A DNA stretch of 64,000 nt from Ophioderma brevispina (GCA_023653785.1 JAMKCH010056824.1:1-64000), one strand, 5' to 3'. Positions 1-11,157 are shown, counted from the first letter of the stretch. The notes: generated from the letters alone by a model not told the origin. Translations and numbers: made by a program.

Positions 1-585
1 TAATCTCTCGCGCAGTACTAATTTAGATAATATCTTTCGAAGTCTGTAACACAGACTACACACTTTCCGGACCGCCGTAGCATCAAATGTTGACCTTCAT
101 CCTACCATCATTCATTTCACATCAGCAGAAAATGTATATTTTGCAAAATTATGTAAATTTACCAACGCCCATCTATATTTATCATCTTTATATGCTTATC
201 GGCTGTGGACAGCACCTGCTAGTTTTTAGTTGGGAGTGTTTCCAATCAAAATAAATTCATAATTAATTCAGAAATAGCCGTGACAACCTTGTTTCTTAAT
301 CAACAATCCGGTCTCATTGCACCTGATGGAACTGAGTGACAACTTTGAAATTGGTATCAAAAGATGCGCTGTGACTATCTACATAATTTGCAATCAAAAG
401 AAATTCATAATTCATTCAGAAATAGCCGTGACGGCTTTGTCTTTTTTTTTTTTTTTTTTTTTTTTTTGGTTTTTTTTTACAATAATCGTTAAAATTTCAA
501 TGGGGGCTTCCGTTCAAAAGTTATGGTCGAAAATGTAACTTCGCAATTTAAATTTCTTATGATATTTCTTATGATATTTCTTATG
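1..585. repeat. No gene; diverged ~42-bp direct repeat and poly-T tract
   Basis: No gene is seen here. A ~42-bp segment at about 243-285 (starting CAATCAAAATAAATTC and ending AGCCGTGAC) recurs with a few changes at about 391-433, a spacing near 148 bp. A long T run occupies about 440-467. The rest is AT-rich unique-looking sequence. Confidence 0.5.
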
Positions 586-766
586 CACTGTTAAAAATGT
601 TCATTAAAACAACAGCGTTTTGACTGGCAGCTGGGACTCACAACAGTTTAAATGGCGTTTTTTACAGTAATTTGCACGTTTGGAGTCCCTTTTTACAGTT
701 ATTTGCACGTTTTGAGTCCCGGTTGACAGTCCAAACGCCGTTTATTTAAGATCATTTTTAACAGTG
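586..766. mobile_element. MITE-like element with CACTGTTAAAAATG terminal inverted repeats
   Basis: The left end reads CACTGTTAAAAATG and the right end CATTTTTAACAGTG, a perfect 14-bp terminal inverted repeat. The interior repeats TTACAGTAATTTGCACGTTT-like units and AAACGCCGTTT-like units in both orientations. The element is flanked by TG on each side, consistent with a 2-bp target duplication. It is non-coding, 181 bp long and non-autonomous. It belongs with the other motif-iterating elements in this window. Confidence 0.7.
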
Positions 767-1764
767 TGATATTTTATTGTTTCTCAAGCTGCAATATTGT
801 TTTCACTCTAAAAACTTAATCTCAAAAACTAAATCAGCTTTCAATTCCCACAATTATTTGTGAAAATTCAAGAGCTCATTTTCTAATTGGTAATGGTAAT
901 AAAAGAAAAATAAAATTTCTAAAATATAATAAAACTTTAAAAAACAGTGTTTCTAGACTAAGTTGCCGATATCTCAAATATGTCATCGTTGTAGAGAGTG
1001 ATTAGATAAAAGAAATTAAAACATACAAGTTGGACTAGGTTAGATTGAACAAGAATATTACCACTAACCCCATTGTAACCCCATGTAAATTGTTGGTGGT
1101 ACATACGCATAATAATGAGCTCATTTGCATACTTGTTCTGACTGGCAAATAACAAAAAGATGAACCTTGACCAGAACGCAAAGTCCGATTTTGATGATTT
1201 TTATGTTTTAATAATCTTGTATCCTATCCTTTCTGTACAACTTGAATAACCAATATGTCTGTACATCAATAAACTATGGAGTCACACAAGTATACCTCAG
1301 TTAGTATACAGAGCAGACTGCAGACACACGAACATGCATGCCGACATAAATGTTTAAGGTCTTTCCAATCGCATCGAACGACCTAAAAAATATAAAGAGG
1401 GGTGGTAACCCTCTAAGGACGAGGGTTATAATTTTGTTGGCCTAATCCATTTTCCTAGCTCATGCAGATCCACCAATTTCTGTTGCGCCCTTGTTTTAGT
1501 ATTTTGATCCCATTTCTTTCAGTTTATATTACAATATGACCTATTTTAAATGGTCATATTTCACAAGGTGGTTACAACTTTGTTTGAAACTCTCAGCGAC
1601 TTTTGCTGCGCCTTGTAATCCCAGACATAGTACCCAACATTTGATTTTTTTGCGATTCCTCGGTTGCGCAATCAAATTTTTCAAGGAGCTAATTGTCTGA
1701 TTTATGAATACGCTTCTCCTGATACAAAAAAATTTAAATCCGCCCACGGCTTCATTAGAATAAT
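767..1764. other. No recognisable gene
   Basis: AT-rich sequence with no coding signal, RNA gene or clear repeat recognised. Confidence 0.4.
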
Positions 1765-2352
1765 TAGGTTGGGTCCCTAGGACCCCCCCCCCCCTTGGGC
1801 ACTAACGGAAGTGAAAAAAATCAAGATATTTTACTAATTAAAAAAATAAAGTAATAAATCTTGGGATTTATTTGCTTAGATATATACCTCAGGAGGTAAT
1901 TAATTAATAATTAATAATACTTATATCAAATAACTTTTGTATGCTGATAGCATCAATTTTAATTTTGTCATGCCGTGCTCTTAACTGTGTAAGTCTATAG
2001 GCGAGATGGTATATAAATTTGGCAATATTTTGCAATGATTATTTTAATTGGTTATCCAAGAGTAGATATAATGAATTATGTTGGTTCAAAACCTTATATT
2101 GGAGTTGCTGAGGATGGAAATGTGCGAACCACTCTTTTTCGAAGAGTGACAATTTCAATTGGCCATAGGTCATAGGTCGGATTTTCATTTTCATCGTGGG
2201 TATGTGGTTCTTACGTGACCCCCATTTATTTGTGTTAGTGTCATGATCAAACTCCCACGGGAAAGTGGTTATCTGGGTTGGGTGCCTAGCCCCCCCCCCC
2301 CCCCCCCGGCACTAACGGAAGGTTTTTTTAGCTTGGGCACTTAAGTGTTAAT
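1765..2352. repeat. Repeat pair with poly-C tracts and GGCACTAACGGAAG ends
   Basis: GGTTGGGTCCCTAGGACC followed by a C tract and GGGCACTAACGGAAG (about 1,767-1,812) is echoed by GGTTGGGTGCCTAG, a C tract, GGCACTAACGGAAG and GGGCACTTAAGTGTT (about 2,276-2,352). Related ends recur on both orientations near 44,005-44,060 and 44,575-44,790. This marks a repeat family whose ends carry G/C homopolymers. Exact boundaries are not resolved. Confidence 0.45.
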
Positions 2353-2771
2353 ATCTATTTTATTTGTAATATTTTGCATTGATGATAATACAATAACTCG
2401 ATAAAACTTCAGAACTTTCCTCACTAAATCTCATCAATATCACTTCTACTTATGGTGATCGAGGATTTTACTTCAAATTTAACCGTGTGCAATCAATACA
2501 TTTTATCCGTTTTCCACGTCCGGTTTAGCTCGGTTTAGAATTAACAATCCAGAATTGAGGTCCAATTTTAAGGTCAAAGAATTGATGAAATGCACGTTGA
2601 ATTTCCCCAAGCCTCCCCCGGACGTTCACAAAGTTCACCCATGGTTCACCAACTTGAGAAACGGCTTTAAAATCTATTGCATATAGTGAAGATAGCGCCT
2701 GCGCTATAATCTTAAAGATTCAAGTTGCAATAATTTTGTGAATATCATATATAATTATTGTCATTGCTTTC
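2353..2771. other. No recognisable gene
   Basis: No coding or RNA feature is seen. The sequence leads into the foldback element that starts at the G-run near 2,772. Confidence 0.35.
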
Positions 2772-3234
2772 GGGGGGTGGCACTTGTATTCAAAGGTGGA
2801 TATGATGCGTGAACATGGGCTTCCGAAATGCACCCTAAACAAGTATTTCCACCGACTAAAAACATACCCTAAACAATATTTTTGTCTGCTTTCCTACCCT
2901 AAAAAGTAAGCAATGCATTGTGTTGTTTGGCCTAATATAGGCCTATACTCTTTATTATCTTGCTTTGGTTTAATACTTCCGATTTACAATATTTTTGATG
3001 ATTTTGATCTCTGCTTAAGCCTTAATGCTAGTATTATATACCTTAAACATGTAGGGCTACATCACAATTTCAGGGTTAAGAAAAACATACCTTTTTCCCA
3101 TATTTTGGTGTTTTGACGCCCTAATCAATGTAAGCGCGTACATCGCCGGTTGATAAAAAAGAGACCCTTTTTACGCGTTTTCTTGTTCACGCATCATATC
3201 CACCTTTGAATACAAGTGCCCCCCCCCCCCCCGG
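2772..3234. mobile_element. Foldback element, copy 1 (GCACTTGTATTCAAAGGTGG family)
   Basis: The left arm GGCACTTGTATTCAAAGG...ATGCGTGAACATGG is mirrored on the right by TTCACGCATCATATCCACC...TACAAGTGCC, giving arms of more than 40 bp. The ends are G or C runs. Flanks ATTGCTTTC on the left and TTTGCTTCC on the right look like an imperfect 9-bp target duplication. Copy 2 at 9,180-9,561 has a perfect 10-bp duplication. A 9-10 bp duplication is typical of Mutator-like DNA transposons, so this is inferred to be a non-autonomous MULE-type foldback. No transposase is visible. Confidence 0.7.
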
Positions 3235-3425
3235 GTTTTGCTTCCATGCATGAAGTGGTGTTACCAACGGGCCGGGGAATCTTTCCACCACTCACAATTA
3301 ATCCTTGCCACTTGCATTTCGTGCTCCCTTCCATGAGATCAGGAAAAGTATATAATAAATCGATGGTGTGCCTGATGGCCTTGTTTAGGTTTGCAAAAGT
3401 GTCCTCTAATTCATTGTTGGTCCCA

Positions 3426-4142
3426 TAGGCGTAAATCCGGGGGTGTATAGAGGGGGTGGTCAATGCGATCACCCCCCCTCCCAATGTTGCTGCCCGTTCA
3501 TGTGTTTTTGACCAAAATAACCTCATATTTTACCAAAAATGGTAAAATTGTAAATTTCGGCGCGCTTCGCACGCATTTTGTTCTAATTACATTTATATTT
3601 AACGATTTTAGCTTCTAAATGGCAACATTTTTACATACATACATACAAAAATTTATATTCTCACGGTCGCAGTCGTGTCATAAACAGGCTATTCCTTACC
3701 CTCCCTCTGAATACTGGAGTGAAAGATTACTAATGTGTTGAATAGGAAAGTTCAATTATATCTGAACAGCAGCCTAATCCTTTTACAAATCAATTCCAAC
3801 TTCTTATATGTTGTGCATTTTGATATTCTCTCAATCACCTTTCAAGAAAATTTTAATCCATCACGTCAAAGCTGAAAGAATTTTCAAAGAGTAGAATTTC
3901 TCCATAATACTCCAATGCAAAGTTTCAGTCCAGATTTGGGGAGTAAGTGCCATAACTGGAGCAAATACCCGGATGTGCGACCGACTGAATTGCGCCAAAT
4001 CATGAAATATCAAGGCGAATAGCTGGTTCTCGCGCGCACATGTGCTAGTAATAAATCTTTTCAGCAAACCCCATTTCATTCATAAATTTCCATCAACCCC
4101 ATCCCCCAACATGCCCAATGTCAAAAGGAAATTTACGCCAGC
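3426..4142. mobile_element. GGCGTAAATCCGG repeat, copy 1, interrupted
   Basis: The block starting ATAGGCGTAAATCCGGGGG, running through ACCTCATATTT and a GCGCGCTTCGC-rich stretch, and ending TTTACGCCAGCCACTG matches a second copy at 13,431-13,795. Short inverted ends (GGCGTAAATCC and GAATTTACGCC) suggest a non-autonomous DNA element. Copy 1 is interrupted at about 3,634-4,060 by unrelated sequence relative to copy 2. Confidence 0.55.
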
Positions 4143-4179
4143 CACTGGTTGGTCCCACTGCAATTGAAGATGTCTAGTT

Positions 4180-4256
4180 ACGCTGTGTGTGTGTGGGAGG
4201 GGGGGTGCATGTGTGTGTGCATATGTGTTTGTGTGTGCGCGCGTGTGTTAACCCGC
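4180..4256. repeat. GT-rich imperfect microsatellite
   Basis: Interrupted GTGTGT/GCGCGC runs. Any open frame here is a repeat artefact. Confidence 0.6.
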
Positions 4257-4600
4257 ATGCATGATGTTTCATTCCGTTTGCTTTCGTTCATGGGTTTGTT
4301 CTCATTTCGCGCTCCTCCCGCAGTTCCTGAGACCGCAGTTGAAGCATAATTCAATTAATTCCCCATTTTGGGCAAAATATTTTCCAGAAGCTAAATTTTA
4401 ACAGAATTTCAGTTCCAAAGTCACCCCACCCCCAATTCCTCAAAATGTCTTCCTAAGACACTATACTTTGAGCCTGACAACCTCATGCAGTTCCTAAGTT
4501 CGGAATCAGGGACGCACATTCCTACCTGAAAAAAGGAGATGAGTAACACCATCCCCCTCCCATATAAACCGGGTTTTTCGCTCTCGTCGCAAATGCAAAA

Positions 4601-5216
4601 ACTGTAAAAAAAAAATACTGTAAAATTTTAAAGCAATAAAAAAAATAAAAAAAATTCTGCCAACAAATTACCGTAAAAATTACAGTATACTATAAAAAAT
4701 TAATTTAATCGAAACATATAAAAACATATATTTGGTGAATTATTATAGAGATTGTAAATGTGTGGAGAATAAAAAAGCACTGACGAACACCCTAACTTTG
4801 TAGGCCTATCAACTAATTTTTACGGTGCATATACTGTAAAATTTACAGTTTGTTGTAAAACATATTACATCAAACTGTAAAATATACAGTAAATTTGAAC
4901 GAAAACCTGTAAAACCTGTAATTTTACGGGATTTTGTTGGCAGAATTGCTGCCAGTATTTTCCTGTAAAGTTTACAGTATTTTTTCCTGTCAATTTTAGT
5001 ACTTAATCGTATAATTGAAAATTCATAATTATTGTGTATAATAATGTTTGATGCTCATTATAATTCGAATAAAGGCTCCACTTTTAAATTGAGTCATTAT
5101 AGGCCTGGAAACTGAACATAAAATTTACAGTATTTTGCTCTATTTCCCAATTACAGTCAAATACTCTAAGTTTTTTACAGTATTTAACTGTAAATTACGC
5201 TGTATTTTTTACAGTG
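4601..5216. mobile_element. ACTGTAAA-iterating composite element with a nested inner element
   Basis: The sequence is saturated with TACTGTAAAA, TTTACAGTA and GTAAAATTTACAG motifs in both orientations. The right end is TTTTTTACAGTGTGG and the left end AAAACTGTAAAAAAA. An inner inverted repeat, ATTCTGCCAACAAA at 4,654 and TTTGTTGGCAGAAT ending 4,946, delimits a nested element. There is no coding potential. It is the largest member of the motif-iterating MITE class in the window. Confidence 0.65.
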
Positions 5217-5854
5217 TGGCACACACCCAAAAACCTCTTTATATTGACCTTATCCCGGATATGAAAATCGAATGAGCATGTCGTGCCAAAATGTTAAGAC
5301 ACCATGTCAAGGACTGTTATGTCAAGGTAAGGCTTTGGTTTTCTCGGGGGTTTTCTGGGAATATGGATGGACAATTATAAGATGTGAAACGGAAGTTAAC
5401 ATCCTGGTATAGCAAACGCTTAAAAGGTACGGGAGGTGCTAACTAGAGCAGATCGGGTAGTATCAAACAAGCGGACAACACCTTCTGCATCGGTTGGTAT
5501 TACAGTTAGGCCTACAGCTATATAGGTTTTGTTGTTATTCCATGGGAGGTAAGTTCTGTTTTTGTTTTATTTGTTTATTTGTTTCTATTTTTTCTTTTTA
5601 GTGTGTGTGTCATTATTTATTTTCAATTAAATTGCAATTAAATGAATAGGCGTATGTAAAGTTACGGCATTAGTCACTTTTGTGTAAATTCAAAATGCCC
5701 ATGCACTTTGTCTCTAAATCTAGTCCCAGAATCTAGTGTTAGTTTATACCAACACTTTATACTAATAAAAGTCGGATCTCGAATTAGTATAAAAATCGTA
5801 ATTTCTTGACAATTTCCAATATAACAGTGCAAAATGGGACTTTGATGACAAATA
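5217..5854. other. No recognisable gene
   Basis: Mixed sequence with no supportable feature. A donor-like GGAGGTAAGTT near 5,545 stands alone without a coding frame. Confidence 0.35.
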
Positions 5855-6312
5855 CAGGGCGAGTAAAAAAAAAACTTGACCCTGATTGTGTCCGCCATTT
5901 TGAATTTTCAAGTACTAGTATTATAATATCTAACATTATGTGATGTCATCTGAAAGCTTAGTTCATTATCTTTAATTTGCTGCAAAGATCATTCACATCA
6001 GTTAGGTATAGACCGAGTTACAGTCGTTTAAATGAAGCAGTCGGTTTCTGCACTGTCCACGGAATCGCATTTGCTTAGTCGGGCGCCGTTCAAATGGGAA
6101 TCCGTGGATAGGGTGAAAACCGGACTACTTGATTCAAAAGACTGTAGCTCGGCCTATATACTTCACCGATTGGAATCATCTTTGCAGCAAATTAAAGATA
6201 ATGAAATAGGCTTTCCGATGATATCACACACGTTATATATACATTATTTAAAAACTCAAAATGGCGGACACATTGACAATCCGGGTCAAGTTTGTTTTGA
6301 CTCACCCTGTAG
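5855..6312. mobile_element. Long inverted-repeat (foldback) element, ~220-bp arms
   Basis: The sequence beginning CAGGGCGAGTAAAAAA...CTTGACCCTGATTGTGTCC is mirrored by the end GGGTCAAGTTTGTTTTGAC...TCACCCTG. The mirror continues inward through GCCATTTTGA, CATTATCTTTAATTTGC, a diagnostic TATCCACGGATTC-like block, and nearly to the centre. Almost the whole 458 bp can fold into one hairpin. Single-arm relatives lie at 43,812-43,945 and 45,150-45,385. It contains no protein and is an inferred non-autonomous foldback transposon. Confidence 0.75.
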
Positions 6313-7214
6313 GTGGGGCGATTTGTTTATATTTTGAAGAAATCGCTGGAGTGGCTTTAACACGATGCACGAGCCCTCAATCTTTCGTAAGATTTGATAC
6401 CGTTAGGTTTCTCCTTGAAAGTGGTATAGCTGTAGATAAATCAACATTTCTTGAATAAGAAATTTTGAGGAAATTAAATCAGCGACCCCCGATTTTATTA
6501 ACTGTTTTTTTAGCATGACATGCAAAAATCTATTTTCTTTTTGTCAATCGTTTAGCATAGGCATATTTGGGGGGTGGTGTGATAAAATCAAGTTGGTGAT
6601 TTTTGAATGTATAACCTGTATTTTAGAGGAAAATCAGACAAATGTTTCTCCAGAATTAATCTAGAATAAGTCTTAATTAAAGCAATATTAGCACTTTTGA
6701 AGAGAGACCACATTTTCAAATTTGATATTGTGCAAAGTACGTTGGTAATTGTCTAGGAAACTATACTGCGAACGAGAATGCAAAAAAATGGATATTTATC
6801 ACAAAATAAAGCGATTTTTGTAATTAGAATTTGGATCCCAGATTGGACTTAACGGCAGAGTGGAAATGCTACGTTTATGTCCGTCCATGATGAAATAGTG
6901 CACCTCGAGACAAATAACTTCTAACTTGCTTTGCTTGGGAAACTATTAAAACAACTATGAGCGTAGACATGTACATGGCGCTATTTCCCGGCTATTTCAC
7001 ATTGGAAGGCCGTTTCAAGCAGCCGTTGTATTATTATCGGGGGATCCCCGATATTATTATTCTAGTACAAAATTCTTCGTTTGTGACACCACATAGACAT
7101 TTGAGAGCTTAACCATGCAGGTATAGTTTTCTAGCCAGTTACAATGCAATCGTGTACAAATCTCCAAATTTTGAAAAATTGGGGGCGTCTTCAAAAAAAA
7201 TGGGCTCAATTGCT
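6313..7214. other. No recognisable gene
   Basis: Non-coding. A small palindrome, ATCGGGGGATCCCCGAT, lies at about 7,036-7,052 between two ATTATTA stretches. Confidence 0.35.
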
Positions 7215-7450
7215 TTAAAGGCCGACTCAGATTTCCCGACAAGGGCGCACTCAATTTTTCAAACAAATCGGGTTTTTTGCATGTACATATGGTTTCATGA
7301 TAATCATCATTATATGAAATAACTAACGCTCAAATCGAAGTCCTTGATATTAGAAAATCACAACTTTGTTTCTAAATTCCGGATACCGGAATTGGTGCTA
7401 TACACGGTATCCTATGGCACTGTATATACAACTTATGTGCATAAATGTTT
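7215..7450 (-). mobile_element. Partial TTAA-flanked MITE, copy 1
   Basis: TTAAAGGCCGACTCAGATTTC at 7,215 matches the terminus of the TTAA family (copies at 10,398, 11,571, 23,356, 39,995 and 40,584) in reverse orientation. It is followed by the family's GGGCGCACTCAATTTT and CAACTTTGTTTCTAAATTC-type blocks and the central TTCCGGATACCGGAA palindrome. The opposite end is not recognisable, so this copy is truncated or diverged. Confidence 0.55.
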
Positions 7451-7836
7451 ACTGCATGGGGAAAACGGAAAAGCCGATTTTCTTATCTCTAACTCTTGCA
7501 TTCGAACATTTTAGGGTGAGATCCTGTCGAGATACTACTTTAATTTCTACTCCAAAATAATTATATTGCGGAAATTCGCTTATAGATCCCGGATCCCCGG
7601 TTTGATTATCTTAATTCAAATTACAATGTGTGAGCAAATAATCTGCGCAAATTTTGGATGTAAAAATGCTTTGAATTTGGGAAATATGACACAATTTGTT
7701 TTTACTTCTTTATACATCTTAGTGGTAATACAGTGAAAATTGCTTTAAAAAGAAAAAAATAAAAAAAAGGCATCCTTTAAAACAAGTAAAATAGCCTTAA
7801 TTTCAAAATAAGACATTTTATCCATACGAAAGTATA
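7451..7836. other. No recognisable gene
   Basis: AT-rich sequence containing another GATCCCGGATCCCCGG palindromic patch near 7,587. Nothing else is supportable. Confidence 0.3.
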
Positions 7837-8101
7837 CACTGTAAAAATTATTTTGCTCAATGTTGAGTAAAACGGACACAGCTCTTACTGTTGAGTAAAA
7901 TCTTAGTCAAAGTTGAGTAAACATTAGTCAAAGTTGAGTAAACCTTAGTCAAAGTTGAGTAAAAACTAGTCATTGTTGAGTAAACCTTAGTCATTGTTGG
8001 GTAAAATATACTCAGCTTTGTGTAAAGTTTACTCAACTTTGACTAAGCTTTTTTACTCAACAAAAGGGTTGTGACCTTTTTTACTCAACATTTTTAGAGT
8101 G
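7837..8101. mobile_element. TTGAGTAAA-iterating MITE
   Basis: The ends are CACTGTAAAAATTA on the left and ACATTTTTAGAGTG on the right, flanked by TATA on each side (TA target duplication). The interior holds about six forward GTTGAGTAAA units and several reverse TTTACTCAAC units. It is non-coding and resembles the other motif-iterating elements in ends and architecture but has a different core motif. Confidence 0.7.
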
Positions 8102-8574
8102 TATATACAGGAGTCATGCATGCATGCTACAACGATTGCATTAAAACAGACAAGAAAGGTATTGCATATAAACAATTATAAATAACATTAACAGTTTATC
8201 TAGTATGAATATCATATGTTATCATTCAGTAGACATGAATACTGTAATTTCATTGGTTGATAGTCTTCTGAGATATTTCCGTATCACTCGGCTCTCCTGA
8301 GTAATGCAAGTAATATATCCCGTATCATACAGCGCTTTATCAGTATCACGCGCGCGCGCTCAGTTTACATGGAGAGACACGGCCCGGGTGTAATCTAGTG
8401 TCTGTGTTAGCGCTATACGATACGAAGTGTACGCGTGAAGTGCAAGCGTGCGCGCACTGCTCGCTAAGTTGCACTATAAATAACTTTCTTTCCATCAGTA
8501 GAAAGGCAGAGGCAAAAAATTGAGTTATAGGCCTAACATTTAGGTTAAATAAGCGAAACAAGGCTCAGTTAATA

Positions 8575-8638
8575 TTTATAGTGTTAGCAAATTCATGTCT
8601 ACTGAATTTATAGTGTTAGCAAATTCATGTCTACTGAA
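8575..8638. repeat. Two perfect tandem copies of a 32-bp unit
   Basis: The unit starts TTTATAGTGTTAGC and ends GTCTACTGAA, repeated exactly at 8,575-8,606 and 8,607-8,638. It abuts the strong hairpin that follows. Confidence 0.9.
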
Positions 8639-8643
8639 TGTCC

Positions 8644-8753
8644 TCATGCAATACGAAAAATATCAATGGTTTTGATGCCATACCACACTCGGCCTGCGGC
8701 CTGTATCGTGTGGTATGGCACCAAAACCATTGATATTTTTTCGTATTGCATGA
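8644..8753. repeat. Long near-perfect hairpin (45-bp arms, ~20-nt loop)
   Basis: Left arm 8,644-8,688 (TCATGCAATACGAAAAATAT onward) and right arm 8,708-8,753 (ending TTCGTATTGCATGA) are reverse complements apart from one extra A and one substitution. The loop contains a GGCCTGCGGCC inner stem. Size and shape would allow a pre-miRNA-like or hairpin-MITE structure. It contains no protein-coding sequence. Confidence 0.85.
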
Positions 8754-8956
8754 ACAAACAGGGGATAACTAATAATATTATTTTAATTTTAACTATGTTA
8801 ATTTGTGAATGTTGCTTTTAATTTTGTCATATATATTTGATGCAGTTATATAATATATTTCAGATTTAAGTGTACTTTTTAAGGTAATGTCTTGCCTATC
8901 ATAATGTATTTTTATACGTATATACTGGCCCTGCTGACTCTAACCCCGGTTGAGCA

Positions 8957-8981
8957 TCAATCAATCAATCAATCAATCAAC
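8957..8981. repeat. (TCAA)n microsatellite
   Basis: Six tandem TCAA units. Confidence 0.8.
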
Positions 8982-9179
8982 AGATAAATAGATTGTTGTC
9001 GATATGCTTATACTTTTGTGAGATTGAAAGTGTGAGATTGAAATTTTTGTAATTGTTTAACTTTGTAACACGCTTTTTAGGATAAAAAAATAAAATTTAT
9101 TGCATCGCTAATTAGTAATTACAACTTGAGACTCCTCCGTAATTATTTTCTTCAAGCGTTCATTAAATTATTATTACCC

Positions 9180-9561
9180 GAGGGGGCACTTGTATTCAAA
9201 GGTGGATACGATGCGTGAACATGGACTTTCAAAAATGGCGACTAAAACAAGACCAAATCCCTAAACAAGTAATTTTTTATTTGTGTATGATACCCCAAAC
9301 ATACGCATTGATCGTAAATATACCCCTTTATTATCTTGCTTTGCGTTGACTTCCCAATTCCGATACCATACTTTGGATGATTTTAATGAGAATAACATGA
9401 CAATTTCGTGTTCAGAAAAAAATACCCTTGTTTCATATTTTTGATGTTTTGACACCCTAACGATGTACGCGCGTCAATCCCTGATGAAAAAAGACACCAT
9501 TTTAACGCGTTTTCTTGTTCACGCATCTATCCCCTTGAATAACAAGCCCCCCCCCCCCCGG
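9180..9561. mobile_element. Foldback element, copy 2, with 10-bp target duplication
   Basis: Same family as 2,772-3,234: left GGGGGCACTTGTATTCAAAG...GATGCGTGAACATGG, right TTCACGCATCTATCCCC...CAAGCCCCC. ATTATTACCC directly flanks both sides (9,170-9,179 and 9,562-9,571), a perfect 10-bp target-site duplication. That supports recent transposition of a Mutator-like non-autonomous element. It ends only 80 bp upstream of the lectin start codon. Confidence 0.8.
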
Positions 9562-9641
9562 ATTATTACCCTTTGATTGTAATTTTTGTTTTGTTTTTAC
9601 TCAGATTTTTTCATAATTCATACTACTGAATAAAAAAAGCA

Positions 9642-9950
9642 ATGAAGTTACTACTTCTATTGGCATTTGTTGGTTGGGCACTCTCCACAATGCAATTGGA
9701 CAGCTTCAAATAAGACCTCACCCGCGGGCCGATTTCTCCCCAGCGAGAATATTGCTACATCCTGTGTCGCTAGGGGGTGACAAAGCACAATGGTCACTGT
9801 TAAAATACTTTACAAGAAGAGTGTACGGGAGACCACGCTGAAGCAGCATTTGTCAGTCAGGCGGTTCATTGGCGTCCATCAACTCTCCAGCTGAACAAAA
9901 TTTCTTCTTTTATCTATGGCAGGGGGCCAGCGGCGTGGGTCCACATGATA
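9642..9950 (+). CDS. Secreted C-type lectin domain protein, first exon block (frameshifted)
   Basis: The ATG at 9,642 opens a 23-codon frame whose start, Met-Lys followed by Leu5-Ala-Phe-Val-Gly-Trp-Ala, looks like a signal peptide; this frame then hits TAA at 9,711. Downstream, another frame reads the first half of a CTLD. It includes GDHAEAA, then after one extra T (near 9,849) CQSGGSLASINSPAEQNFFF, followed by YLWQGASGVG. These fit the CTLD pattern of alpha helix 2 with its conserved Cys and GG-LAS motif. The block ends at a strong donor, GTAAGT, at 9,951. The signal peptide, CTLD and donor argue for a real gene. The two or more frame breaks are either assembly indels or decay. By family, the product would be a secreted carbohydrate- or mineral-matrix-binding lectin. 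A spicule-matrix-like role is only speculation. Confidence 0.65.
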
Positions 9951-10022
9951 GTAAGTTCGCAGTTTAAACGAATTTTTAGAGTTTATTTAACGTAACTACA
10001 CTGAAAATGCTAACCTAATATC

Positions 10023-10185
10023 TTGGAGACCCCTGTAATTGTGTGTCATTTTTCACACCAAAACCACCCTCATTTTTTTGGAAAATCTAGCAAATTGTCA
10101 CCCAAATCGTCTTATTGGCTGTCTTCTCACCCAAAGACCCTCTACTGTTTGCAGGGCCCCTGTCCACCGAAATGCCAGGGTAATT
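10023..10185. repeat. CACCCAAAGACCC repeat, copy 1
   Basis: The stretch with TTGGAAAATCTAGCAAATTG, CACCCAAA and CTTCTCACCCAAAGACCC resembles 22,960-23,165, which carries several CACCCAAAGACCC units. It is an unclassified dispersed repeat within the lectin intron. Overlapping open frames of 78-86 codons here are not considered genes. Confidence 0.45.
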
Positions 10186-10397
10186 ATATGGTCGTTTTTT
10201 TATATCATAAAGCGATGTACGTGCATATGGGCCTACATTGTTTGGGTATCAACAAGCATAAAATACAATTATTAGGAAAATAACATGTTTAGAGGACGGG
10301 ATATTTGAATTTTCCAGTTACATTGTCCGCGTACTAATGCTACACTATAAATACTAATCGTTTTACACGTTATGGTATAGAATTAGGATATGTTATG

Positions 10398-10775
10398 TTA
10401 AGTCTGACTCAGAGATTGATTTCGAAATATTATTTTTGTGTGTAAATAATGAAAAATAGTCAACTAGAACTAAAATAGTAACCTAAAATACACAATTCCG
10501 AAATTTGAGATGAATCGGATTTTTTTCGTTTTGATGCAGTACATTTATGTGTAGTCTTACCGTCCCATAGGATACTGTGTATAACAAAAATTCCGGATCC
10601 CGGAATTTTATAACAAAGTTGTGATTTTCTATATGAAGAAATTCGATTTTAAGCTTACAATTTCACACGATAATTAGTATATGGACAAGCATTATGACAT
10701 GCAAAAAACAAAACCACGATTTTTTTTGGAAATTGAGGGCGGGCCCTCCTCATGAAATCTCTGAGTCTGCCTGTA
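10398..10775 (+). mobile_element. TTAA-flanked MITE, copy 2
   Basis: Starts TTAAGTCTGACTCAGAG and ends with an inverted AAATCTCTGAGTCTGCC plus a diverged TTAA (TGTAA). The internal landmarks AATAGTCAACTAGAACTAAA, CCATAGGATACTGT, the TTCCGGATCCCGGAA palindrome and TATATGGACAAGCATTATG recur in copies 4 and 5. TTAA at the ends suggests a piggyBac-type mobiliser. It lies in the intron between the two lectin blocks. Confidence 0.75.
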
Positions 10776-11157
10776 AGGAACATAATGTCATCATATTTTA
10801 CTCCGGGGTTTGTTTTCAATGTAATATGCAGAATAAAAATTGTCAATTACGATGAGACCCCTTAATTCTTAAAGTTAATATTAGGGACAAACTTTAAAAA
10901 GATTTTGAAAGTTAACTAAGATGTACAGATGTAATGTATTTAATTTTTAAACTTATGAGGCCCAAGATATTTGTCCCCAATATAATTCCTCTAACCTCTA
11001 ATCTGCACCCAATCGGGGTACTTGTTAAGTTGACGAGGTGACTCGGCGATTTTGAGTGCACCAAATCAGGATAACTTTACTATAGACTGGTACCCTACCG
11101 CATCATTGTTTCTTACTCGGCAGATTTACTGGTGGGCAAGAGTAACTGCCATGTAAG

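Noticed and set aside
10023..10283. Overlapping 86- and 78-codon plus frames inside the lectin intron
   Set aside because: The sequence is a dispersed CACCCAAAGACCC repeat also found near 23 kb.
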